A DNA stretch of 64,000 bases from Nicotiana tabacum (lineage: Eukaryota > Streptophyta > Magnoliopsida > Solanales > Solanaceae): contig NC_134096.1 of NCBI RefSeq assembly GCF_000715075.1, forward strand, positions 62,133,854-62,197,853. The letters are read 5' to 3'. The notes beneath the pieces are model-generated. The model had not been told where the DNA came from, searched no databases, and worked only from the letters and a program-made list of their open reading frames with translations. Every line of letters begins with the position of its first letter. Position 1 is the first letter of the stretch. Below are positions 36,421-46,499 of this stretch, piece by piece. A program made the translations under genes and the position numbers.

Positions 36421-37317
36421 CTGGGCAGTGTTTAAAACTGAAAGGCTTCGTGATTTTTGTCAATTTGGACTTTGCAAACTCGGTCTAGGGCGATGTTTGA
36501 GAGTATTTTCGAGGGGTTTCTTGAGGTAAGTTTCTTGTGCTTATTTTGATCAATAATCTTGTTTCCCTGTTGTTTTTCCCACCTAGATTATGTATGTTTA
36601 AGGTGGAATGTGGGAGTTTGAGGCTAGGGATTTTGTGAGTGCAATTTGGGGATTTGAATGCCGACTTAGTGTCGAATTTTGGTAATTTTGGTATGGGTGA
36701 ACTTGTGGCTGAAAGGGTATTCGTATTTTGTGACTTTTAATTGATTCCGACACGTGGGCTCGGGTCGACATTTTGGGCCGATTTTTTGATTCTTTGCCAA
36801 AGTCGTATTTTCATTGATTAAATTAGTTTCTTGTGGATGTATTCATGTTATATAATTGTTTTTGGGTAGATTTGGGCCATTCAGAGTAGGAAAGTCGAGG
36901 GAAAGGCATTCTTACCGATTGATTGAGCTACATTTGAGGTAAGTGACTTGTCTAATCTTGTGTGGGGGAAATCCCCTTAGGATTTGGTATTGTTGTAACA
37001 ATTTGTGATATGTGAGCGCCGTGTACGCGAGGTGACGAGGCGTACACAGGCTGATTATGGAAAAATTTGGTTCTTGCTGGGTTGTCCTCTTTTAAAATAC
37101 ATTAACTGAGTTGTCTTCTTTTAAAATACATTAACTGAGTTGCCTTAGCATATATAGTGATCATGTTTAGTCTAGCATCGCATGTCTACATGCCTTAACT
37201 CTTATTTGCAATTTTTGCAACATGCTTATTTGAATTACCCGATTTCCTTGATTTGAATTAAATCTTTAACTATAAGATTCTTGCTGAAAAATTATGTTTT
37301 CCTTCGATTACCTGTTG

Positions 37318-37520
37318 CATATTTATTTTGGTACTACGAGGTGGTTCCTCAGGAGATTCTCATGCACTGCATATTTACTTTGGGACTACGAGGCGTTTAG
37401 TTGGGAGATCCCCCTGTACTGCATATTTACTTTGGGACTACGAGGTGTTTACTCGGGATATCCCCATGTACTGTATATTTTTGGGACTACGAGGCGGTAC
37501 CTCGGGAGTGCCCCTGTTGT
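37318..37520 (+). repeat. 52-bp LTR tandem repeat, four units
   Basis: GCATATTTACTTTGGGACTA-like starts lie at 37318, 37369, 37421 and 37473. It is the same repeat as in C on the opposite strand. The partner LTR of D has three units. Confidence 0.9.
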
Positions 37521-38102
37521 GTACCTCTTTTTATTATGCTGATATTTTCTGAAACTTCTTATTGTTTAAATTCTAAGTCATTTCAAAATATTATTATATC
37601 CTCTTCTTTACTTTTCTTTTAAACCAATAGGGCCCTGACCTGACCTCGTCACTACTCTACCGAGGTTAGGCTTGGTACTTACTGGATACCGGTGTGGCGT
37701 ACTCATACTACACTCTGCACATCGTTTTTTACAGATCCATGTTCTTTCCACTAGACCAGATACCAGTGAATTGGACCGTACGTGGAGACTTCTAGGAATA
37801 TCTGCCAGCGTCCGCAGACCTCGGAGTCCCCCTCTATACTTACTATGTTGTATTCCTTATATTTCTTTAGACTCTAATGTATATAGACACTTAGTATTTA
37901 CTTTTAGAAGCTTGTGACTTGTTTCCACCGGGTTTTGGGAGATTGTAATTATTGAATGGCAGTTTTATATTTATATATCATGTGTTGAGATTGGAGTTCA
38001 GTTTATTATTCATTGATTCTGCAAGTTTTTAGGCTTACCTAGTCTTAGAGACTAGGTACCATCACGACATCCTACGGAGGGGGAAAATGGGGTTATGACA
38101 AG

Positions 38103-38120
38103 TTAGTATCAGAGCTCAAG
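38103..38120 (+). other. primer binding site of element D
   Basis: TTAGTATCAGAGCTCAAG two bases after the LTR: initiator-Met type with one change in the first bases. Confidence 0.85.
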
Positions 38121-38301
38121 GTTCATAGGTGTTATGAGTCACAAGCAAGTTTAGTAGAGTCTCGCGGATCAGTATGGAGACGTCTGTACTTATCTTTGGG
38201 AGGCTATGGAACTGTTATGAAAAGTTTCACTTTCTTGATTTCTTTATCGTGCGAGATTTTGACTTCAGACTCTAAACTTCTATCTTTCCATTCTCTCACG
38301 G

Positions 38302-39560
38302 ATGGTGAGGACACGTATAGATGGATCGGATGACCAGACACTAGTGCCCCCTGCTAGAGCCGCGAGAGCTCGGGGCTGGGGTAGAGGCCGATGACGTCCA
38401 CGTGGTGCAGCCAGAACACCCACATAAGCTACTGCAGAGGATCCACCAGTAGCTCTAGTTGGAGGACAGGCATGTTAGATCCCTATTTGCAAAATATTCT
38501 TCCAAGACCAAATTATTCCTATGCACAAAGGACAGGCAGGATTGATACCACTTGCTTCTGCCACATCTCAGGTCCGGGGAGGAGCACAGACTCCCGTCGC
38601 CGGTACCCCAGAGCAGCGGGTTCAGGTAGACCAGGATCCAGAGATCATACCGATACAACCAGTAGCTCCAGTTCAGCCTGAGGTTAGGGCAGCATCTTTT
38701 GAGGTAGAGCATATTAGGCTCGAGAGGTATAAGAAGTACCACCCACCTACTTTCAATGGCTTGGCGTTAGAGGATGCCCAGGGGTTTCTTGAGGAGTGCC
38801 ACCATATTCTCCAAACTATGGGTGTTGCAGAGACTAGTAGGGTTTATTTCACTACATTCTAGCTTATAGGAGCGGCCTATCAGTGGTGGCGCACATACGA
38901 GTTGGATAGTCCGGCTGAGGCAGCCTCACTCACTTGGACTCAGTTTTCAGATATGTTCTTGAGGGAGTATGTTCCCCAGAGTCTCAGGGATGCTTAGCGC
39001 GCGGAGTTTGAGAATTTATGCCAGGGTGCTTTGACCGTGTCAGAGTATGCGGTCTGATTCAGTGATTTGGCCAGGCATGCACCATCCATGATTGTTACTG
39101 TTCGAGAGCGGGTTCATCGGTTTATTGAGGGGTCTCGAGAGTTTGGAACTTACAGTAGTACTCCTGCCCCGACTACAGCTTGTCAGGGTAGATGTTATAT
39201 GTGTCGCCCTGTTCATTCAGCACTTCCAGCTGCCAGCAGAGCTTCGACCACTACTAGGACCCATGATCCTTATTATGCACCTCCAGTGTCTAGTGTGCCT
39301 CATGTACGAGGTGCTTCCAGTGGTCAGTACAACCGATCAGTCACGAGCTAGTCACAACAGCCACGTCCTCCGAGAGCTTATTTTGAGTGTTGCGACACTT
39401 GTCATTTGGTGAGGGATTGCCCCAGATTCAGAAGGGGTGCACCTCCACAGATTTCTCTAGCACCGCGTGCTCCACCGGGGCCTCAGGCTATGATTACAAC
39501 ACCAGCTACCACCTCACCTGCACACCAGCTAGAGGTGGAGGTCAGACAGGTAGATGTTGC
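38302..39560 (+). pseudogene. element D gag (stops in frame)
   Basis: The ATG at 38302 gives MVRTRIDGSDDQ. The same frame holds RLERYKKYHPPTFNGLALED (38521-38862), AAYQWWRTYELDSPAEAASL, QFSDMFLREYVPQS, VRERVHRFIEG and a zinc-knuckle-like FECCDTCHLVRDC (about 39385-39425). In-frame stops occur near 38392, 38428, 38488, 38860, 38995 and 39055, and many read as CGA, CAG or CAA turned into stops. A deletion after RFIEGSREFG removes part of the capsid tail. Confidence 0.87.
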
Positions 39561-40041
39561 CCTAGAGGGGGAGGCCAGGCCAGATATTACACCCTTCCTA
39601 CCAGGACAAAGGCAGTTGCATCAGATTCTGTTATCACAACTACTGTTTCGGTCTGTCATAGAGATGCATCAGTCTTATTTGATCCAGGATCCACTTATTC
39701 CTATATGTCATCTTATTTTTCTTCATGATTTGGTGTATCCCGTGATTCTCTCAGTTTACCTATTTGTGTATCTACACCCGTTGCTGATTCCAATGTTGTT
39801 GATCGTATGTATGTGTTTGATTGTTCTTAGTGGTTTTGAGACCATAACCGATTTATTATTGCTTAGTATGGTGGAATTCGATATTATTTTGGGCATGGAC
39901 TGGTTGTCGCCCTATCACGCTATCCTTGATTGTCATTCCAAGATGGTAACGTTGGCTATGCCAGGTCTACCGCGACTAGAGTGGAGAGGTACCATGGATC
40001 ATATTCCTAGTAGGTTTATTTCATTTCTTAAAGATCGGTGA
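39560..40041 (+). pseudogene. element D aspartic protease (two frames)
   Basis: RDASVLFDPGSTYSYMSS keeps the active-site Asp at about 39678, in the frame that closes at 39728. The second half, EFDIILGMDWLSPYHAILDC, is in another frame (to 40041), so a frameshift lies between. Confidence 0.83.
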
Positions 40042-40142
40042 ATGGTCGAGAGAGGGATATGATGCGTATCTGACCTATGTGAGAGATGTTAATATTGATA
40101 CTCCTAATGTCGAGTCAGTTCTGGTAGTGAGGGATTTGGCAG

Positions 40143-40853
40143 ATGTATTTTCGGCGGCCCGATAGGGATATTGATTTCGGCATTGATTTGTTACCGGGAA
40201 CTCATCCCATTTCTATTCCACCTTATCATATGGCCCCAGCAGAGTTGAAGGAGTTAAAAGAACAGTTGCAAGAGTTGCTCGATAAGGGCTTCATTCGGCC
40301 CAGTGTGTCACCATGGGGTGCTCCTGTCTTATTTGTGAAGAAGAAGGATGGTTCTATGCTAAGGTGTATTGATTATCGCCAGTTGAACAAGGTTACAATG
40401 AAGAACAAGTATCCATTGTAACGTATTGATGACCTATTTGATCAGCTTCAGGGTGCCAGAGTGTTTTCTAAGATCGACTTGCGTTCAGGCTATCATCAGT
40501 TGAAGATTCGGGAGCCAGACATCCCGAAGACTACTTTCAGGACTCGGTATGGTCATTTCGAGTTCCTTGTGAGGTCTTTTGGGCTGACCAACACCCCAAC
40601 AACATTCATGCGCTTGATAAATAGTGTATTTCAGCCCTATCTTGACTCCTTCGTCATTGTGTTTATTGACGACATTCTGGTGTACTCCCAGAGTTGGGAG
40701 GATTATGAGCAGCACCTGAGGACTGCGCTGGAGGGTCATCTGGTTGAGGAGGCGGCTTGGAAGACTGAGCAGGATATGCGCAGCAGTTTTCCCCATCTTT
40801 TCACCAACTCAGGTATGTCTCTATACTCGTTTAAGGACAAACGTATGTTTTAA
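40143..40853 (+). pseudogene. element D RT fused in frame to the chromodomain end
   Basis: RT motifs in order are [70 protein letters not shown] and [13 protein letters not shown], with one in-frame TAA at 40419-40421. After YEQHLRT (about 40728) the frame passes without a break into [19 protein letters not shown], which is the chromodomain end that closes the polyprotein. The stop TAA at 40851-40853 is just before the PPT. RNase H and the integrase zinc finger and core are deleted. Confidence 0.92.
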
Positions 40854-40864
40854 GATGGGGGGGA
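40852..40864 (+). other. polypurine tract of element D
   Basis: AAGATGGGGGGGA directly precedes the 3' LTR and overlaps the stop codon of pol by two bases. Confidence 0.88.
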
Positions 40865-43515
40865 TGTAACGACCCGAACGGTCATTTTGAGAGTATTAGC
40901 CCCGAACAGCTATTTACTATTCCCTCTAATTCATTTTTGGGTTTTGTGACTTGCCGAGAGGATATATTTTTGTTTCGAAGTGAAATGGGACACATAGTCC
41001 CTAAAATAGAGGTTTAACACATAGGAATTGACTGTAGTTTGAACTGTGTAAAGACGGCTCCGGAATGGAGTTTTGATAGTTCATATAGCTTCGTAGGGTG
41101 ATTTTGGTCTTAGGAGCATGTTCGGATGTTGCATTGGAGGTTTGTAGGTCATTTTAGTGTCAATTGGGGAAAGTTAGAAAATGGGATTATTTTTTAGAAG
41201 CTTGACCGGGAGTGGACCTTTTGATATCGGGATCGGATTCCAATTCCGGAAGTTGGAATGCGTCCGTAATGTCAATTATGATTTGTGTGCAATATTTGAG
41301 GTCAATTGAACTTGATTTGATAGGTTTCGGCATCGGATGTAGAAGTTTGAAACTATAAAGTTCATTAGGCTTGAATCAATGTGTAATTAGTGTTTTTAGC
41401 ATTGTTTGATGTGATTTAAAGGCTCAACTAAGTTCATGTGATGTTTTAGGACTAGTTGGAAAATTTGGTTGAGGTCCCGGGGGCCTCGGGTGAGTTTCGG
41501 ATGGTTAACGGATCATTTTTGGACTTAGAAGATTTTTTGGTGCCGGGCTGGTTCTGATGTAATTGCACCTGCGCAAGATTGACCGCAGGTGCGAGACCGC
41601 AGAACCGAACAATTGGGCGTAGATGTGGGGCTGGGGGACTTGGCCAGTGGTCGCAGATGCGATGTGAAGACCGCAAGAGCAGAGTCGCTTCTGCGGAAGA
41701 ATGGTCACAGAAGCAGACGAGTGTGGGAAGTCATGTCCGCAGAAATGGACGTGTTTGCGCAAATGTGCACCCGCAGAAGCAGGATTTTGATCGCAGAGCG
41801 GAATGGGTGCCAAAAGCTGATTCCGTAGAAGCGGATCACGGGCCGCGAAAGCGGTTCCGCGGGTACAGATAATTGGTCGCAGGTGCGAAAAGCCTAGGCA
41901 GTGTTTAAAAGCGAAAGGCTTCGTGATTTTTATCATTTTGGACTTTGCAAACTCGGTCTAGGGAGATATTTGAGAGCATTTGCGAGGGGTTTCTTGAGGT
42001 AAGTCTCTTGTGCTTATTTTGATCAATAATCTTGATTCCCCTTTGTTTTTCCTACCAAGATTATGTATGTTTAAGGTGGAATGTGGGAGTTTGAGGCTAG
42101 GGATTTGGAGAGTAAAATTTGGGGATTTGAGTGCCGACTTGGTGTCATATTTTGGTAATTTTGGTATGGGTGAACTCGTGGTTGAATGGGTGTCTGTATT
42201 TAGTAACGTTTACCTGATTCCGAGATGTGGGCCCGGGTCGACCTTTTGGGCCGAATTTTTGATTCTTTGCTAAAGTCATAGTTTCATTGAATAAATTAGT
42301 TTCTTGTAGCTGTATTCATGTTATGTAATTGTTTTTGGCTAGATTTGGGCCATTCGGAGTAGGAAAGTCGAGGGAAAGGTATTCTTACCGATTGATTGAG
42401 CGACATTTGAGGTAAGTGACTTGTCTAACCTTGTGTGGGGGAAATCCCCTTAGGATTTGGTATTGTTGTAACAATTTTTGATATGTAAGCGCCATGTACG
42501 CGAGGTGACGAGTGCGTACACGGGCTGATTATGAAAAAATTCGGTTCTTGCTGAGTTGTCATCCTTTAAAATATATTAACTAAGTTGTCTTCTTTTAAAA
42601 TACATTAACTGAGTTGCCTTAGAATATATAGTGATCATTCTTAGTCTAGTGTCGCATGTCTACGTGCCTTAACTTCTACTTGCAATTTGTGCAACATGCT
42701 TAGGTGAATTACCTGCTTTCCTTGATTTGAATTAAATCTTTAATTGTAAGATTCTTACTGAAAAATTGTGTTTTCCATCGATTACCTGTTGCATATTTAA
42801 TTTGGGACTACGAGGCAGTTCCTCGGGAGATCCCCCTGCACTGCATATTTACTTTGGGAGTACGAGGTGTTTACTCGGGATATCCCCCTGTACTGCATAT
42901 TTTTGGGACTATGAGGCGGTACCTCGGGAGTGCCATTGCTATGTACCTCTATTTATTGTGATGATATTTTCTGAAACTTCTTATTGTTTAAATTCTCAAT
43001 CATTTCAAAATATTATTATATCCTCTTCTTTACTTTTCTTCTAAACTGGAAAGGCTCTGACCTTGTCACTACTCTACCGAGGTTAGGATTGGCACTTACT
43101 AGGTACCGTTGTGGCGTACTCATACTACACTCTTCATATTTTTTTTTGCAGATCCAGGTTCTTTCCACTAGACCAGATACCAGTGAGCCGTACCGTACGT
43201 GGAGACTTCTAGGTATATCTGCCAGCGTCTGTAGACCTCGGATTCCCCCTCTATCCTTACTATGTTGTATTCCTTATCTTTCCTTAGACTCTGATGTATA
43301 GAGACACTTAGTATTTGCTCTTAGAAGCTTGTGACTTGTTTCCACCGGGTTTTGGGAGATTGTAATTATTGAATGGCAGTTTTATAATTATATATCATGT
43401 GTTGAGATTGGAGTTCAGTTTATTATTCATTGATTCCGCAAATTATTAGGCTTACCTAGTCTTAGATACTAGGTGCCATCATGACGTCCTACGGAGGGAA
43501 AATAGGGTCGTGACA
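40865..43515 (+). repeat. 3' LTR of element D (2651 bp)
   Basis: Starts TGTAACGACCCGAACGGTC and ends TCGTGACA. A word module with CAGAAGCGG variants (41560-41890), conserved CTTGAGGTAAGT and TTGAGGTAAGTGACTTG blocks and three 52-bp repeat units (42790-42950) match the 5' LTR. The ORFs in it up to 143 codons have no domain. Confidence 0.94.
41560..41890. repeat. GC-rich word module in the 3' LTR of D
   Basis: ACCGCAGGTGCGAGACCGCAG, CCGCAGAAATGGACG, CCGCAGAAGCAGG and TCCGTAGAAGCGG parallel the words at 36060-36420, and several CG sites are changed to CA or TG. Confidence 0.87.
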
Positions 43516-43520
43516 ATAAG

Positions 43521-44589
43521 AGCTCAAGTCGTGTTATTACTATCTCTAGATTGAACCCTTTAATTGGATTAATCAATCTCTCGATTGACCAAATTCCTTG
43601 TTAGCTAAGTTATCCTAGATTAGGTCCCTCTTTCTCAAGTAGACTCTAAGTCAAATAGGCATGAATCAATGTTTGCAACAATTAATTCTAAAATTGAAGC
43701 ATGAACTAAGCTAAATAATCAACACCCAATTATAAATAAGCACTAAATTAGATACTCATAAGGTTTACACATTAGGGTTGGGTCACAACCCTAGTAAGAA
43801 TCTAGCTACTCATAATGGGTATTGAAGAAAATAAAGAAGAAAAGCTAATGAAACTCATAAAGGAAAATTAAAATGATGAAATCTAATGTAAATACACCAA
43901 AATAATGTAAAACATCCTAAAGAAGTAAAGAAAAACGGCTACAGCAACTTCAGATGTTCAAACTTGGCTTAATTTTGTGAAACTCGTCTATTTATACATG
44001 GCTAAAAATCTCGGACAAAAATGCCCCTCGGGAGGTTCTGCGGCCGCACAATTCCATGTGTGGTCCGCATATTTCTTCAGATGGCAAGAAGTAGAGTTTT
44101 GCGACCTCACATTTATGAACTGCGGCCGCACATTTCTGGACTGCGGTCGGGAGACAATCTTCTGCGACCGCAAAATTCTTGTGTGGTTCGCAATTTACAA
44201 AGACTCCTGGACTTGGTATTTTTGTATATTCTCTGATCTTTGACTCCTAGCCTAGTTCTGCGGCCGCAAAATTCATGTGCGGACTTGCTGATAGGTTTGC
44301 TACATTTTTCTTCTTTTTTTTTGCGGTCGCAGATGGAATTCTGCGGTCCGCAATTTCTTCCGCGGCCAGAGAATTCCTTCTGCGGATCGCACATTTGTGC
44401 TTTTGTGCCCTTTATTGCCTTGTGCTTCGGAAAACTCTTTTTTGAGTCGGATTTCATCTCGGGAGACCAAACTTCCATCATTCCTGCAATTTTGCATAAT
44501 TTCATTAGTTCCGAGAACACAATTCAATACTTTCAGACTAAAACAAAAGCTAAAAGGTGCTAATAAGTAGTCAAATTCCCTACTTATCA
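43521..44589 (-). repeat. 3' LTR of element E, part 2
   Basis: Resumes after the duplicated ATAAG. GTTAGCTAAGTTATCCTAGA and AATGCCCCTCGGGAGGTTCT match the 5' LTR at 55875 and 56298. It ends CTTATCA at 44589. It keeps about 100 bp (near 35330-35377 and 43521-43590) that the 5' LTR lacks. Confidence 0.92.
44030..44400. repeat. array of GCGGCCGC-type palindromic words in the 3' LTR of E
   Basis: TGCGGCCGCACAATTCCATG (44038), CTGCGGCCGCACATTTC, CTGCGGTCGGGAG, CTGCGACCGCAAAATTC, CTGCGGCCGCAAAATTC, TGCGGTCGCAG, TGCGGTCCGCAATTTC and TGCGGATCGCACATTTG recur every 25-60 bp. Each word is a near-perfect palindrome followed by an AATT or ATTT tail. Confidence 0.9.
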
Positions 44590-44606
44590 ACTCCCACAAA
44601 CTTAAG
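44590..44606 (-). other. polypurine-like tract of element E
   Basis: ACTCCCACAAACTTAAG follows the LTR. On the element strand it ends TTTGTGGGAGT before TGATAAG. Confidence 0.7.
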
Positions 44607-46499
44607 TCTTTGCTTGTCCTCAAGCAAATAAATTAGTTCCCACTTCCAAAAGTTAAGGGTCATTTCAGCGATTCAAATGTGAGCCATCCACACATCAGTT
44701 GGGACCAACAATTACCCACACTACTCATGTATTATCAACAAGGCGACAAGTTAAATATTCATGCTCATATAGTTCTAATGTGACATTTGAGCTTTAAGAA
44801 TTGACTTTACTCATCAAGGACTCTTGCTCTATCATGTAGGTCATTGTGGACTCCAAACTCTTCCTCCTCTACTTTACATTTTCTAGGATAACTTAAGAAA
44901 TTTAGCACTCAATCCAAAGATTTATGAAAGGTTTACTCATCTCTTTAAAGAGATTGTGACAAGTACGTCTTCAAGTACCATAGGCTTGTCCCTCATGTAG
45001 ATCGCCATGAATGTAAGGTCACTCGGCTTGGAATCAAGTAGGACTTCTTTCGATATGTAATGAAGGATTTTGGGTTAGGGTCAGATACAATATGGGTGAG
45101 TGGTTACACCTTTCCTTAAGAACTCCATCTTTCATTTCTCGGCTCACACTTTGCCAATTCTTAGAGGCACTTTCTTTTCATTGAGGACTAGAGAGACTTA
45201 ACATCACTCTTTCTTGAACACTTCTTTCTTTTTCTTCCTTTTTGATTTCTCCATGTTTGGGATCATTACCTCTTTTTGGATCCACTCAACCCTTCTACTT
45301 ATTCATATTTTTGTCATTTTTCTTTTTGTTCTTTACTTTTCTTGCCTTCTCTTCTCATAGAGATTATTTCTTTTCTCTTTTTGTGCCTTGATACCTTTTT
45401 CAATTTTCTCGTCTCTCCCCCAAACTTAAACCATTTGTTTCACGAGAGTGTTAAGGAAATCTCGGGTGCCAAGAGAAGGTCACGATCAAACGGGTAAAGG
45501 CTTGTAACATGGTTATCAATTGAGAAAGGCCAGAGGCTCAAAGGGGTTGACTAGGGATAAAGACATTGGTTGGAAATAGAAAACTCAAACGGCCTAAGTA
45601 GAGCCTAAAATAACTTCTCAAACCAAGTAAAACTTAGGATTTTGCCTTGAAACATATTCGGGGCAAGTTCTAGACTCGTCCCACGGATACTTGGACAAGC
45701 AACAATTCATCTCACCCCTCACGCAACCAGATTGTTAAAGATGAATGAGTCGAGGGCCCACAACAACCACATTCAAGGTTAAAGATCACTACGGTCCAAT
45801 TAAACCACTTGATGATTTCCAAAGCTAACACAAGAGTCACAAAGTCACTAACTAGAGCTATTTCTTTCAAAAACTTTGTCATTAACCATCAGCACATAGT
45901 TAAGTGTGTTGGTACCACTTAAAGCATGGTTGAATCTTTGAGCATGACTTAATTAGGTCTTTTTATTCATTACTACTACTATTATCACGTAAACAAAAAA
46001 ATGGACTCATTTTCATAAGAAGGTTGTCACGCCATCCACCGTTGGGACAAGTTACCCGGTTCACACAACAACTACCTTTGGAAAGAACCGTGGCATTAAG
46101 AAAACCAAAGGCTTATTATCTACTAAAACATAAAGAGAATCTACTAAATCAAACAAAAACTAGTAAAGAAACAAAAATAAAGAAGCTAATAAGCAAAAAC
46201 TACTGAAGGTAGAATGAATATACATACTGAGAGAAAGAGAGAATATATACATAATAAGAAAAGAGAGAATAATATCAAGTTATGACAGGCCAAATGCCTC
46301 AGAATGTATCAAATATAATCAGTAAACTCCACCCCCAGAATAAAGGTAAGCATTGTCCCCAATGCTTAACAAAATAAGAGTAAAAGAGGGGAAAGAGTGA
46401 AGAAAACTCCCCATGGCTCCTTGGACATCACTGTGTTCCCAACAATGTCACCTCCCGCAGGATCATCCAACTGAATCTCATCATCCTCAACTCTGGGTA
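44607..46499 (-). other. 3' spacer of element E, no gene
   Basis: About 1.9 kb between the env-like region and the PPT. Short ORFs (45276-45497 and 46024-46206) have no domain. No array of GCGGCCGC words is present here, unlike in the spacer on the other side of the env-like region. Confidence 0.6.

Larger units (their letters stand above)
35378..38100 (+). repeat. 5' LTR of element D (2723 bp)
   Basis: Begins TGTAATGACCCGGCCGGT and ends ACGGAGGGGGAAAATGGGG followed by TTATGACA. It contains a CAGAAGCGG word module, a G-run at 36140-36165, a 31-bp duplication near 37090-37140 and four 52-bp repeat units. Confidence 0.95.
35378..43515 (+). mobile_element. element D: internally deleted Tekay/Del element, TSD ATAAG
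   Basis: LTRs at 35378-38100 and 40865-43515 run from TGTAAYGACCCG to RTGACA. The target duplication ATAAG (35373-35377, 43516-43520) is exact. The interior is only 2.76 kb: PBS, gag, protease, RT, then a jump to the chromodomain end. RNase H and nearly all of integrase are gone. The orientation is opposite to A, B, C, E and F. It lies within the 3' LTR of E, so it is younger than E. Confidence 0.95.

Noticed and set aside
36064..36529. ORFs on both strands with Cys-Gly and Arg-rich products (also at 41452-41936)
   Set aside because: They follow from the CAGAAGCGG word module and are opposite or out of frame to each other. No conserved protein is visible.
44113..44623. ORFs up to 135 codons in the LTR of E (also at 56254-56974)
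   Set aside because: Produced by GCGGCCGC-type words that lack stops. The frames are not kept between the two LTRs.
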